DNA of 64,000 nt from Ostreiculturibacter nitratireducens (GCF_032670585.1 NZ_JAVQHL010000001.1:620001-684000), one strand, 5' to 3'. Positions 1 to 8,809 are shown, counted from the first letter of the stretch. Numbers and translations: made by a program. The notes: generated by a model not told the origin, from the sequence alone.

Positions 1-2
1 CG

Positions 3-1253
3 CTGATGCAGGAGGCGCTTGCGCTTGCAACCGTCAGGCCCGTCCTGATCCAGTACGACGACCCGGAATTCGACGGTCCCACCATCCCTGTCGAGGCGCA
101 GGATTACGAGGCCTTCCTGTCGAAGGGCGATCCGGATTTCGCCTGGCTGATGCCCGAGGACGAATGGGACGCGATCTCGATCAACTACACCTCCGGCACG
201 ACCGGCGACCCGAAGGGCGTCGTGTCTCACCACCGGGGCGCGTACCTGCTCGCGCAGGGCAATGCGCTGACGACGTCGATGCGGAAACATGCGGTCTATC
301 TGTGGACCCTGCCGATGTTCCACTGCAACGGCTGGTGTTTCCCCTGGACGATGTCCGCCATCATCGGCACCCATGTCTGCCTGCGGCAGGTGCGGGCCGA
401 ACCGATCTGGAACGCCCTTGCCGACGAAGGTGTGACCCACCTGTGCGGCGCCCCCATCGTGATGTCGCTGATGATCTCGGCGCCGGATACGGTCAAACGC
501 GATCTCGACCACACTGTGCAGTTCTTCACCGCCGCCGCGCCGCCGCCCGAAAAGCTGCTGGCCGACATGCGGGATGCCGGCTTCGACGTGACCCACCTTT
601 ACGGGCTGACGGAAACCTATGGCCCGGCAGTCGTCAATGACTGGCATGAAAGCTGGTCCGGGTTGCCCTCTGCCGAACAGGCCGCGCTGAAATCCCGTCA
701 GGGCGTGCGCTATCTGGCGCTGGAGCAACTGGACGTCATCGACCCCGAAACGATGCAGCCCGTGCCGCGCGACGGCAAGACCATGGGAGAGGTCATGTTT
801 CGCGGCAATGTCGTCATGAAAGGCTATTTCCGCAATCCAAAGGCGACGCAGGAAGCCTTCGCGGGCGGCTGGTTCCACTCCGGCGATCTGGGGGTCATGC
901 ATCCCGACGGCTACGTCCAGCTCAAGGACAGATCGAAGGACATCATCATCTCGGGCGGCGAGAACATCTCCTCGATCGAAGTCGAAGAGGCGCTGTACCG
1001 GCATCCCGCCGTCGCGGTCGCAGCCGTCGTCGCAATGCCCCATGAAAAATGGGGCGAAACGCCCTGCGCCTTTGTCGAACTCGGCACGGGCCAGAAGGCG
1101 GATGCGGAAGTGCTTCGCGCGTGGTGCCGGGAGCACCTAGCCCCGTACAAGATTCCCGGCAAATTCGTCTTCATGCCCATTCCCAGAACGTCGACCGGGA
1201 AGATCCAGAAGTTCGTCCTGCGCGAACAGGCAAGGGAAATTTCGACCCGATAA
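3..1253 (+). CDS. AMP-dependent acyl-CoA synthetase, 5'-truncated by the window edge
   Basis: C-terminal roughly 415 residues of an adenylate-forming acyl-CoA ligase (fatty or thio-acid + ATP + CoA to acyl-CoA). The P-loop-like motif YTSGTTGDPKGV is near the start of the visible part, followed by GLTETYG, the HSGDLG adenylate-binding motif and a C-terminal PRTSTGKIQK containing the expected catalytic lysine. Family members are usually about 540 residues, so some 120 N-terminal residues lie upstream of base 1; the frame is open at the edge and the first ATG at base 6 is internal. The overall pattern resembles the DmdB/medium-chain acyl-CoA ligase group, but substrate cannot be read from sequence. 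It ends next to a decayed recombinase fragment. Confidence 0.93.
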   Translation: MMQEALALATVRPVLIQYDDPEFDGPTIPVEAQDYEAFLSKGDPDFAWLMPEDEWDAISINYTSGTTGDPKGVVSHHRGAYLLAQGNALTTSMRKHAVYLWTLPMFHCNGWCFPWTMSAIIGTHVCLRQVRAEPIWNALADEGVTHLCGAPIVMSLMISAPDTVKRDLDHTVQFFTAAAPPPEKLLADMRDAGFDVTHLYGLTETYGPAVVNDWHESWSGLPSAEQAALKSRQGVRYLALEQLDVIDPETMQPVPRDGKTMGEVMFRGNVVMKGYFRNPKATQEAFAGGWFHSGDLGVMHPDGYVQLKDRSKDIIISGGENISSIEVEEALYRHPAVAVAAVVAMPHEKWGETPCAFVELGTGQKADAEVLRAWCREHLAPYKIPGKFVFMPIPRTSTGKIQKFVLREQAREISTR

Positions 1254-1304
1254 GGCAAGCGGTTTCCAATCCTCTCGGCACGGGACTTCGGTATCGGGTT
1301 CTTC

Positions 1305-1333
1305 CGGGAACGGCGGCGCGAAGTACGTTCCCG
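1305..1333. repeat. inverted repeat downstream of the acyl-CoA synthetase
   Basis: Arms CGGGAACG (1305-1312) and CGTTCCCG (1326-1333) are a perfect 8-bp inverted repeat around a 13-nt spacer, 50 bases after the synthetase stop. It may be a hairpin ending that transcript, but there is no T tract on either side, so a role as terminator is only possible. The rest of the 346-base gap (1254-1599) holds the recombinase remnant listed separately. Confidence 0.4.
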
Positions 1334-1365
1334 CGCGGCGCCCTTCTTGGCCAGACCTCGACCGC

Positions 1366-1503
1366 CTATGGGGTGACGAGAGCGTCTTCGAGTTCGACGC
1401 CGAGGTAGCGGACCGTGCCGTCCGTCTTCGTGTGCCCGGGAAGAAGTTCGACGGCGCGCAAGTTGCCGGCCTTGAGGAAGATTGAGCGTCTCCATGTCCT
1501 CCG
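1366..1503 (-). pseudogene. C-terminal remnant of a tyrosine recombinase/integrase
   Basis: Read on the minus strand, 45 codons ending in TAG give a peptide containing KAGNLRAVELLPGHTK and TVRYLGVELEDAL. This matches the C-terminal pattern of phage-type integrases (NLRAVQLLLGHTK, then the active-site tyrosine in TVRYLGV). The upstream RRT fits the RRTK box. Homology is lost 5' of base 1503 and no start or earlier catalytic residues are present, so this is a decayed tail, not a gene. It marks past mobile-element activity at the edge of the catabolic island. Confidence 0.7.
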
Positions 1504-1599
1504 ATCTGCGGGGCAAGTGCACCCCAGTTGGTGGAGCACTTGGGTCCGGGCACCTCACGTTTTGGCACGATAGCCACGACCAAGGCGCTGACGCCGGGC

Positions 1600-2478
1600 C
1601 TAGGTCGATGAGGCGGCGATCTGCAGAAGCCAGTCGGCGAAGGCGGCGACGTCAGGATCGCGCGTTGCTCCCGGCTCGTGGGCAAGGAAATACCCGTAGT
1701 CGGCCAACTCATGGTCCGTCAGCCGCACCAGCCGCCCGTCGTCGAGCTCACGTTCGACAAGCGCGTCGTTCAAGGCGATGCCCTGCCCGTCGATGACTGC
1801 CTGCACACGCACGTTCGGGTCAGCGATCGTCAGCACGTCCGTCCGGCTGGAGAAGCGCAAGCCCGCGACGCGGTGCCAGTCCTCCCAGGCACGCGAACCG
1901 CTGCGGTCGGCCAGAAGGGTCAGCCGCCGGAGCGCCGCTTCGAGCCCTTCCTCACGCACGAGCGCAAGCGCCTCGGGCGACCCGGTCGCGAAGGCCGGGC
2001 TCAGGAAGAGCGGCCGAATCGTCACGTCGGTCCAGTCGCCGCGGCCCCAGCGGATCGCGAGGTCGATGCCCTCGGCCTCCAGTTCGGACAGGTCGATCAT
2101 GGGCTGGATGCGAAGGCGCACCCGGGGATGGGCCTTCATGAACAGCATCAGCCGTGGCGACAGCCAGCGCGAGGCGAAATAGGTGGTCACCCCGATGGTG
2201 ATCGGCCGTTCGGGGGCCTCGCGCAGGTCGGCGATCCGCGCCTCCACGGTGTCGAAGGCGACTCCCAGGGTCATCCAAAGTTCCTGCCCCTTAGGCGTGA
2301 GCGAGATGCCGCGTGGCAGCCTGTTGAAAAGAGGAAATCCGAGCGCCTGTTCCAGTCCGCGGATCTGGTGGCTGACCGCGCCCTTGGTCAGGTTCAGCTC
2401 TTCGGCTGCGGCCGCGAAGCTGCCGTGGCGCGCGACGATGCTGAAGATGTGCAGGCTGTCATAGTGCTGAAACCGCAT
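1600..2478 (-). CDS. LysR-family transcriptional regulator
   Basis: 292 residues, normal LysR length. Residues 1-60 carry the winged helix-turn-helix (SFAAAAEELNLTKGAVSHQIR, with LEQALGFPLFNR following); residues 90-290 form the periplasmic-binding-protein-like effector domain. The N terminus resembles the GcvA group. It is divergent from the MttB-type methyltransferase gene across 126 bases that contain a perfect palindrome only 8 bases upstream of the regulator's ATG, so autoregulation and control of the divergent operon are likely. The effector is unknown; a methylated or hydroxylated amino acid is an inference from the neighbours. Confidence 0.92.
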   Translation of the reverse strand: MRFQHYDSLHIFSIVARHGSFAAAAEELNLTKGAVSHQIRGLEQALGFPLFNRLPRGISLTPKGQELWMTLGVAFDTVEARIADLREAPERPITIGVTTYFASRWLSPRLMLFMKAHPRVRLRIQPMIDLSELEAEGIDLAIRWGRGDWTDVTIRPLFLSPAFATGSPEALALVREEGLEAALRRLTLLADRSGSRAWEDWHRVAGLRFSSRTDVLTIADPNVRVQAVIDGQGIALNDALVERELDDGRLVRLTDHELADYGYFLAHEPGATRDPDVAAFADWLLQIAASST

Positions 2479-2485
2479 GGGTAGC

Positions 2486-2502
2486 GTATAGTTTTTCTAT
2501 AC
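2486..2502. promoter_or_regulatory. palindromic operator candidate for the LysR regulator
   Basis: GTATAGTTTTTCTATAC is a perfect inverted repeat of two 6-bp arms around TTTTT, in the lysR/mttB divergent region, and contains the T-N11-A spacing of LysR boxes. Its closeness to the lysR start suggests repression of lysR and activation of the rightward genes. Binding is inferred. Confidence 0.6.
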
Positions 2503-2604
2503 CATCCATGCAATTCGTTTCGCTTGTCCTTTTGACTAATCCGTTATCAACGTGGTGAACAGCGGCGATCTGACGACCGCAGCCATGCGCCGGAGGGTCA
2601 AGCC

Positions 2605-4164
2605 GTGCTATCCGTTGATGGGCTCGCACCGCAGCCTGTTCTGCCGGAGCGCAGACGTGGTGGACGGTCACGGCGCGCGGCCGGAGAGGCCGGTTCCACG
2701 ACGGCGGGCGCGGTCCTGCGCCGGATCCCGGCCTACGAGCTTCTGGGCGAAGAGGCACTCGTCGCGCTCGAAGAACAGGCCGACTGGATCCTGACTGAAA
2801 TCGGCATCGATTTTCGCGGCGATGCCGAGGCGAGACGGCTCTTCGCGGCGGCCGGGTGCAGGGTGGAGGGCGAACGCGTGCGGTTCCAGCCGGGACAGGC
2901 GCGCGCGATCTGCGCCACCGCGCCCGCAGAGTTCGTGCTCCACGCCCGGGACCCGCGCCATTCGGCAACCCTTGGCGGAAGTCACCTCGTGCTGATGCCG
3001 GGCTATGGCTCACCCTTCGTCACGGACCTCGACCGAGGGCGGCGCTACGCGACGATCGAGGATTTCCGCAACTTCGTGAAACTCGCCTGGCTGTCGCCCT
3101 GGCTGCATCATTCCGGCGGCACCGTCTGCGAACCGACCGACATCCCGGTCAACAAGCGTCATCTCGACATGGTGCATGCGCATCTGACGCTGTCGGCCAA
3201 GCCCTTCATGGGCGGCGTCACCTCGCCCGCGCGCGCCGAAGACTCGATCGCGATGGCGCGCATCGTCTTCGGTGAAGGGTTCGTCGAGGCGAACGCGGTG
3301 ATGCAGGGCAACATCAACGTCAACTCCCCCCTCGTCTTCGACGAGACCATGTCGGGGGCGCTCCGGGTCTATGCCGAAGCCGGTCAATGCGTCTGCGTCT
3401 CGCCCGCGATCTTCGGGGGCGCGATGGGGCCGGTGACGCCCGCCGCCGTAGCCGCCCAGACACATGCCGAGGCGATGGCGGGGATCGCGCTCGCGCAGCT
3501 CGTGCGACCCGGCTGCCCGGTGGTCTACGGCAGCTTCCACAACACGATGAGCCTCAAATCCGGCGCGCTGACCTTCGGCACGCCCGAGGCGAACCTCGTC
3601 ACGCTGGCGCTCGCCCAGCTCGCGCGGAGGCTCGGCGTGCCGGTGCGTTCGGGTGGCGGACAGATCACGTCGGCCAATTCGGCCGACGGTCAGGCGATGC
3701 AGGACAGCACCTCCGCGATGTGGGCGACCATCCTCTCGGGGGCCAACCAGGTCTGGCACGCGGCCGGCTGGCTCGAGGGCGGGCTGACCATGGGATACGA
3801 GAAATTCGTCATGGACCTCGACCATTGCGGCGCGATGCTGAAGCTGGTCGCCGGGATGGAGGCAAGCGCGGACGCTCTGACCCGCACCTCCTACCTCGAA
3901 GCCGGGCCGGGCGAGAATTTCCTCTCGACCAGCCACACGATGCAGCACTTCGCCGCCGCGAACTACCTGCCCGGCATTGCCGAGGCCGGCCCCTATGAGA
4001 CCTGGGCCGAAGGCGGCCGCAGGACGGCCGAGGAACGCGCGAACGACCGCTGGAAAAAGATGCTCGCCGACTACGAAGCGCCGCCCATCGATCCTTCCAT
4101 CGACGAGGCGCTCAAGGATTTCATGGCACGCCGGAAAATGGCGATGCCCGACGAATGGTACTGA
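2605..4164 (+). CDS. MttB-family (trimethylamine/betaine methyltransferase-like) protein, non-pyrrolysine
   Basis: 519 residues covering the full trimethylamine-methyltransferase fold. A GTG start at 2605 is chosen because GGAGG lies 8 bases upstream. The N terminus is basic (RRRGGRSRRAAGEAG), as common in proteobacterial members. No in-frame amber codon occurs, so it belongs to the non-pyrrolysine branch, whose studied members demethylate quaternary amines such as glycine betaine, passing the methyl group to a corrinoid protein. Here no corrinoid-binding protein is encoded nearby; instead a GcvT-like gene follows after 18 bases. A role in N-demethylation of a betaine, perhaps of hydroxyproline, is inferred from the downstream genes. 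Confidence 0.85.
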   Translation: MLSVDGLAPQPVLPERRRGGRSRRAAGEAGSTTAGAVLRRIPAYELLGEEALVALEEQADWILTEIGIDFRGDAEARRLFAAAGCRVEGERVRFQPGQARAICATAPAEFVLHARDPRHSATLGGSHLVLMPGYGSPFVTDLDRGRRYATIEDFRNFVKLAWLSPWLHHSGGTVCEPTDIPVNKRHLDMVHAHLTLSAKPFMGGVTSPARAEDSIAMARIVFGEGFVEANAVMQGNINVNSPLVFDETMSGALRVYAEAGQCVCVSPAIFGGAMGPVTPAAVAAQTHAEAMAGIALAQLVRPGCPVVYGSFHNTMSLKSGALTFGTPEANLVTLALAQLARRLGVPVRSGGGQITSANSADGQAMQDSTSAMWATILSGANQVWHAAGWLEGGLTMGYEKFVMDLDHCGAMLKLVAGMEASADALTRTSYLEAGPGENFLSTSHTMQHFAAANYLPGIAEAGPYETWAEGGRRTAEERANDRWKKMLADYEAPPIDPSIDEALKDFMARRKMAMPDEWY

Positions 4165-4182
4165 ACCGGAAAGGACGACCCA

Positions 4183-5271
4183 ATGACCGAACCTCTCAGC
4201 CGCGCCTCCGCGCTTGCCTCTCGCCACGCCGCCCTCGGCTCGGGCCTGGAGGACTGGAACGGCATGGGCACCGCGTGGAGCTATTCCACCGACCCGCGCG
4301 ACGAACATGACGCGGTGCGCGAGGCGGCGGGCATGTTCGACATGTCGCCCCTGAAGAAGGTCTTCGTGCGCGGCCCCGACGCGGCGGCGGTGCTCGATCA
4401 CCTGACAACGCGCGACATGGGTCGCATCGGTCCGGGCCAAGCAGCCTATCTCTCCGTCCTGACGGACGCGGGGACGATGGCCGATGACGCCATCGTGTCG
4501 AACAATGGCGGCGACGAGTGGATGATCGTCCACGGCTCGGGCGACACGATGGCACTGCTTCTGGCCTCGGCGACAGGGCGAAATGTCGATATCGAGCTGG
4601 ACGACGACTTGCACGACATCTCCCTTCAGGGGCCGAAGGCGCTCGATATCCTGAACGCCGCCGCCTCGGCAGACCTTTCGGGCCTTCCCTATTTCCACCA
4701 TGCGCCCGCGACCCTCTTCGGCCACCCCTGCCGCATTTCGCGCACCGGCTATTCCGGCGAGCGGGGCTATGAGATATTCGCCAACACCTCGGTCGTCGGC
4801 GACATCTGGGACCAGCTTGCGGGCACCGGTGTTGTGCCCTGCTCATTCACCGCGCTCGACAAGGTCCGGATCGAGGCGGGCCTCCTTTTCTACGGCTACG
4901 ACATGACCGACACGCATACGCCTTGGGAGGTCGGGCTGGGATTCACCGTCAGCCGCAACAAGGGCGAGTTCCGAGGCAAGGCGGCACTGATGGCAGCGCG
5001 GGACAAGGGGCACATCCGCAATGTCGGCCTCGTCGTCGACCATGATGACGCCGCCGCCGGCGCGCTTTTCCTGGATGGTCAGGAAGTTGGCGTGATCAAC
5101 AGCCCCTGCTGGTCCCACCGGATGAAGAAGTCACTCGCGCTCGCCCACATTCGACCCGGGATCGCGGACGGCACCGCACTCGAGGTCCGGGGCGAAGGGC
5201 TCGACACGACTGCCCGCGTTGCGCCCCTGCCCTTCTACGACCCGGAGAAGTTAAATACCCATGCGAAATGA
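4183..5271 (+). CDS. GcvT-like aminomethyltransferase-family protein
   Basis: 362 residues, same length as glycine-cleavage T protein. The N-terminal folate-binding domain includes DAGTMADDAIVS, holding the conserved Asp pair; the ARTGYSGERGYE-type segment appears as RTGYSGERGYEIF around residue 186, and the C-terminal barrel domain covers about 270-355. GcvP and GcvH partners are absent, so this is a stand-alone member, probably moving a methyl or methylene unit to tetrahydrofolate. The 18-base gap after the MttB-type gene argues that the two act together. Confidence 0.85.
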   Translation: MTEPLSRASALASRHAALGSGLEDWNGMGTAWSYSTDPRDEHDAVREAAGMFDMSPLKKVFVRGPDAAAVLDHLTTRDMGRIGPGQAAYLSVLTDAGTMADDAIVSNNGGDEWMIVHGSGDTMALLLASATGRNVDIELDDDLHDISLQGPKALDILNAAASADLSGLPYFHHAPATLFGHPCRISRTGYSGERGYEIFANTSVVGDIWDQLAGTGVVPCSFTALDKVRIEAGLLFYGYDMTDTHTPWEVGLGFTVSRNKGEFRGKAALMAARDKGHIRNVGLVVDHDDAAAGALFLDGQEVGVINSPCWSHRMKKSLALAHIRPGIADGTALEVRGEGLDTTARVAPLPFYDPEKLNTHAK

Positions 5272-5492
5272 GTTTCCCGGCAGCTCGAGAGCCCGTGACG
5301 ATCGGTCTGAAAGGGGCCGATCGGCCGGGCTTTGGGTGGCCGCACGCGGGCAATGTCCCTGGCGGGCGTCGATCAGGAAATCGCGCCTCCCCTGCGGCCT
5401 TTGCCACTGGAACTGACTGGCCAAAGGAACGCGACATTGGCCGTGTTCGACAAAAGGCAGTCAGGCATGACACGCCTTCGACTCCTGGAAGC

Positions 5493-6230
5493 CTATGCTC
5501 GAATGCTTGACGATAGCGGCTTTTCGAATGTGAAGTCGTCGTCATATCTCGCGCGCAGGAAGTTCATGAACCGATCATGGAACTGCCGCGTGTGATCGTG
5601 GGCGAGAAGGTCGGCTTTCTCGACGTCCCTGTCACGGATCGCGTCGATCATGTCGTAATGATCCGAACTCAGGAGGCGGTCCGTCTTCGACGACTGGATG
5701 TAGTCGAAGTGCATGTGGAGAATCCGCCGCCCCTCATCGAGTAGCTGGCCGTAACTGCGCGCGAGATATGGATTCTTTCCTGCCTCGGCGATCGCCATGT
5801 GGAAGTCGCGATTGGTTGCCGACATCGCGAGGTAGTCATTTTCTCGGCAGGCCTCGTCAAACGCCTTCGCAAGTCCAGTCATGCGCTCGATGTCCCGATC
5901 GGAGCGGTGGCGCGCCGCCAGGCGCGTGTTGATGCGTTGGAGAAAGTCCAGCGCCTCGACATAGCGCGGAAATCCGGCGAGATCGATCGGCGCGACCAGC
6001 GTGGACCTGTTCGACAGCATTTCGACGAGACCGTCCGCGGAGAGACGGACAAGCGCCTCGCGGATCGGCGAGCGCGACATCGAGAAGCGCTGCGAAAGAG
6101 TTGTCTCGTCGAGCGGCGTTCCCGGTTCCAGGGCCAACGTCAGTATCTCGCGGCGAAGCTCTTCGTAGACGTGACGAGCGCCAAGGCCCTTGGCCTGCTT
6201 CTTTTCGGCTTTCGAATTTCCATCCATCAT
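5493..6230 (-). CDS. GntR-family regulator, FadR/FCD subfamily
   Basis: 245 residues. The winged helix is at about 20-85 (YEELRREILTLALEPGTPLDE, then LSQRFSMSRSPIREALVRLSADGLV). The all-helical FCD ligand domain is at about 95-225, with the metal-binding pattern D/H...H...H (NRDFHMAIAEAGKN, DHYDMIDAI, HDHTRQFHD). A second ATG directly follows the first; either may be used. It is divergent from the DapA-family gene across 373 bases containing repeated TGTCGACA palindromes, its most likely operators. FCD regulators usually repress catabolic genes and are released by a carboxylate metabolite. Confidence 0.92.
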   Translation of the reverse strand: MMDGNSKAEKKQAKGLGARHVYEELRREILTLALEPGTPLDETTLSQRFSMSRSPIREALVRLSADGLVEMLSNRSTLVAPIDLAGFPRYVEALDFLQRINTRLAARHRSDRDIERMTGLAKAFDEACRENDYLAMSATNRDFHMAIAEAGKNPYLARSYGQLLDEGRRILHMHFDYIQSSKTDRLLSSDHYDMIDAIRDRDVEKADLLAHDHTRQFHDRFMNFLRARYDDDFTFEKPLSSSIRA

Positions 6231-6603
6231 TTCGAACCCCTGCTCGCGCCTCAGGTGCTCAGGATGCCGCTGAAGCGCCGCTCAGCCAATTCTATTGACA
6301 TGTCGGCAATATGTCGACACCATTCTTGCAGACAATATGTCGACACAGGGACAGGGCCATGGAATTCACTTCGACGGCGCTCGCGGCTTCGACCGCGCTT
6401 GTCGCGGCGGCCCAATTCCCGCATGCGCAGGTCGCGCGGAGTTACCGGTTCAGTTCCGTGACTTGTCGACAGCCCCGCGAGGAAGACCGGGACGCGACGC
6501 CGAAGCTCCTGCGCGGGAATTCCAACGCTGCGCGCCGGGCAAAAGTGGTCCCGTCCGTCGAGCCGCGCGGCAACCTCCACCACAGATCTTGAAGGACATT
6601 CCC
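6231..6603. promoter_or_regulatory. 373-bp divergent regulatory region of the hydroxyproline-like operon
   Basis: There is no credible gene between the FCD regulator and the DapA-family gene. An open frame runs through part of it, but the true start of the downstream gene at 6604 is set by AAGGA 8 bases upstream. The region holds GACATGTC (6297-6304), two exact copies of CAATATGTCGACAC (6307-6320 and 6333-6346) and a further TGTCGACA (6464-6471). Confidence 0.6.
6307..6346. promoter_or_regulatory. tandem operator repeats, CAATATGTCGACAC twice
   Basis: Two identical 14-base copies, 26 bases start to start, each containing the 8-bp palindrome TGTCGACA. FCD-type GntR regulators bind short palindromes of the form TNGTNNNACNA, which ATGTCGACA approximates. 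The sites lie 77-116 bases upstream of the regulator's start, consistent with autoregulation and control of the divergent operon. Confidence 0.6.
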
Positions 6604-7485
6604 ATGAAGCTATCCGGCGTCATGCCCGCGCTCGTCACCCCGTTCGACAAGAACGGAGATATCGATTTCAAGGCCTTTGAAACCCACATGACCAACCTGC
6701 GCGCGGCGGGGGTGAGCGGCTGGGTGCCCTGCGGTTCCTCCGGCGAATACAACCTCATGAGCGACGAGGAGCGTGTCGAGGTTCTGAAGTTCGTCAAGGA
6801 CTTCGCGAAAGAGGGTGAAACCCTGATCGCCGGCACCAACGCTCCGCATACAAAGGGCGTGATCGCGAACACGCTGAAGGCCAAGGAACTCGGCTATCAC
6901 GCCGTTCTCCTTGCGACCCCCTTCTACACCAAGCCGACCGACGCCGAATTGCTCAACCACTTCCGGGCGGTGCTCGACCAGACGGGCATGAACATCGTCC
7001 TCTATTCCTACCCGGACAAGGACGGGATCGAGATATCCTTCGATCTGATGGACGCGCTCGCCGACGATCCGCGCATCATCGGCATCAAGGAAAGCTCCGG
7101 TTCGCTGCAGCGCGCGATCGGCATTGCAGCCCGCTACAAGGACCGGATCCAGCTCGTTTCCGGTTCCGATGACATCGCTCTCGATTTCATGTTCTGGGGC
7201 GCCGACAGCTGGATCTGTGGACCGGCCAACTGCATGGGCAAGGCGGTCTGCGACCTGGACCGCACCTTCCGTTCCGGCAACCTGAATGCCGCCAAGGCTA
7301 AGATGGCCACGCTCTACAAGGCGATGAACATCCTCGAGTCCGGCAAGTTCGTGCAGAAACTGAAATACGGCTGCGAGCTGCAGGGCACCCCGGTCGGCGA
7401 ATGCCGCATGCCGCTCGGCCCGCTGACGGATGAGGAAAAGGCCGCCTTCAGGGAAGCGATGGAGCCGATCCTGAACTGGTCCTAA
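6604..7485 (+). CDS. DapA/N-acetylneuraminate-lyase family protein, probable pyrroline-4-hydroxy-2-carboxylate deaminase
   Basis: 293 residues, the normal length for this TIM-barrel family. The start is chosen by the AAGGA at 6592-6596 and by MKLSGVMPALVTPF, the usual N terminus. Visible motifs are GSSGEYNLMSDEE, the catalytic tyrosine in LYSYPDKDG and the Schiff-base lysine in IGIKESSGS (about residue 163). Family members include dihydrodipicolinate synthase and the hydroxyproline-pathway deaminase that gives 2-oxoglutarate semialdehyde. The latter fits best because a FAD dehydrogenase, an aldehyde dehydrogenase and a proline-racemase-family gene follow. The substrate remains an inference. 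Confidence 0.85.
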   Translation: MKLSGVMPALVTPFDKNGDIDFKAFETHMTNLRAAGVSGWVPCGSSGEYNLMSDEERVEVLKFVKDFAKEGETLIAGTNAPHTKGVIANTLKAKELGYHAVLLATPFYTKPTDAELLNHFRAVLDQTGMNIVLYSYPDKDGIEISFDLMDALADDPRIIGIKESSGSLQRAIGIAARYKDRIQLVSGSDDIALDFMFWGADSWICGPANCMGKAVCDLDRTFRSGNLNAAKAKMATLYKAMNILESGKFVQKLKYGCELQGTPVGECRMPLGPLTDEEKAAFREAMEPILNWS

Positions 7486-7542
7486 CGTCCCGGGCGCGTG
7501 GTCCGTCGCCCCTGCCCTGCAACGCTCCTATGAGGCCCGTCG

Positions 7543-8796
7543 GTGTCCCTGCCGTCAAACTCCCCCGGAACGCTCGTGATCGGTGCCGGCGTCATCGGTA
7601 CCGCAATTGCCCTTGAGCTTCAGAAACGTGGCCGTTCGGTCACCCTGATCGACAAGGATGAACCCGGCCGGGGCGCGTCCTTCGGCAACATGGCCTCGAT
7701 CGCGGTGACGGAATTCATGCCGTCCTCGCGACCGTCGGTCTGGCGCCAGATCCCCGGCTGGCTGATGGACCCCGAGGGGCCGATTTGCGTCCGCCCCTCA
7801 TACATGCCGAAGCTGGTGCCCTGGTTCCTGCGCTTCCTCGCGGCAAGCCGTCCAGCCAGGCTGCGGGAACTGGAGGCGCAGGGGGCAGCTCTGTGCAAGC
7901 GGGCGCTTGGCGACACGCAGGCGCTTCTGGACGAGATCGGAGCGAGCGACCAGATCACAGAGACGGGCTGCCTGTCGCTTTATGCCAGCGAGGCGGAGTT
8001 CGGGGCCGACCGCGATCACATCGAAATCCTGGAACGTTTCGGTTTCGACCACGAGGTCATCGGCCGCAACAAGCTGCGCGATCTCGAACCGGAGCTCACC
8101 CCGGGAATCGAGAAGGCGGTTCTCTTCCCGGACAACCGTTCGCTGCGCGACCCCTACGCCTTTGTCATTAAACTCGCAGAGAGGTTCGAAGCTTCGGGCG
8201 GCATGATACGCCGCGCAGAGGTCACAGGATTTCAACGCTCCGGGGGGATCACGGGCGTGCGCCTGCACGGCGGCGAGGTGCTGGAAGCTCAGGAGGTGGT
8301 GCTCTGCGCCGGGGCCTTCACCGCGAAGCTCGCGAAAATCCTTGGCGAACCGATCCCGCTCGAAACGGAACGCGGTTATCATACCCAGATCATGGCGCCG
8401 GGAATCTCCATGCGTCACTCGGTCATCTGGCCCGCGCGCGCCTTCATGGTCACGCCGACGGCGGGCGGCATCCGTGTGGGGGGCACTGTCGAGATGGCGG
8501 GGCTCGACGCGGCGCCGAACTACAACCGCTCGAAGATCACCGTGAAGCGAGCGAAAGAGGCGTTGCCGAACCTTCGTGTCGAACAGGCGACCGAATGGAT
8601 GGGGCACAGGCCCGCCCTGCCGGACACCGTGCCGATCATCTCGGCCTCGGCGAAGACCAAGGGCGTATACTACGCCACGGGCCACGGTCATCTCGGGTTG
8701 ACCTATGCCGCCACCACCGCGCGGCTGATGGGGCAGCTCGTCGCCGGGGAGCGGCCCGAACTGGACCTCTTCCCCTACCGCATAAACCGATTCTGA
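7543..8796 (+). CDS. DadA-like FAD-dependent D-amino acid dehydrogenase
   Basis: 417 residues. The N-terminal dinucleotide fold is TLVIGAGVIGTAIALEL with an acidic strand end (TLIDKDEPGRGASFGN); the C terminus carries GVYYATGHGHLGLTYA, which contacts FAD. The start is a GTG, giving MSLPSNSP before the Rossmann strand. Relatives oxidise D-amino acids to imino acids and pass electrons to the quinone pool. In hydroxyproline operons such an enzyme oxidises cis-4-hydroxy-D-proline, the epimerase product, to the pyrroline used by the DapA-family deaminase; gene order here supports that reading. Confidence 0.9.
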   Translation: MSLPSNSPGTLVIGAGVIGTAIALELQKRGRSVTLIDKDEPGRGASFGNMASIAVTEFMPSSRPSVWRQIPGWLMDPEGPICVRPSYMPKLVPWFLRFLAASRPARLRELEAQGAALCKRALGDTQALLDEIGASDQITETGCLSLYASEAEFGADRDHIEILERFGFDHEVIGRNKLRDLEPELTPGIEKAVLFPDNRSLRDPYAFVIKLAERFEASGGMIRRAEVTGFQRSGGITGVRLHGGEVLEAQEVVLCAGAFTAKLAKILGEPIPLETERGYHTQIMAPGISMRHSVIWPARAFMVTPTAGGIRVGGTVEMAGLDAAPNYNRSKITVKRAKEALPNLRVEQATEWMGHRPALPDTVPIISASAKTKGVYYATGHGHLGLTYAATTARLMGQLVAGERPELDLFPYRINRF

Positions 8797-8809
8797 AAGG
8801 AGCGAGATC

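Noticed and set aside
2605..4164. Possible pyrrolysine-containing MttB
   Set aside because: The frame is open over the full family length without an in-frame TAG, so no amber read-through is needed.
3010..4725. 571-residue open frame opposite the MttB-type and GcvT-type genes
   Set aside because: Shadow of two well-supported genes, with no family resemblance or ribosome site.
5315..5326. 12-bp palindrome GGCCGATCGGCC downstream of the GcvT-like gene
   Set aside because: No loop and no T run, so not a terminator; such GC palindromes occur by chance in this genome type.
6295..6603. N-terminal extension of the DapA-family protein
   Set aside because: It would cross the operator repeats; the family N terminus and ribosome site place the start at 6604.
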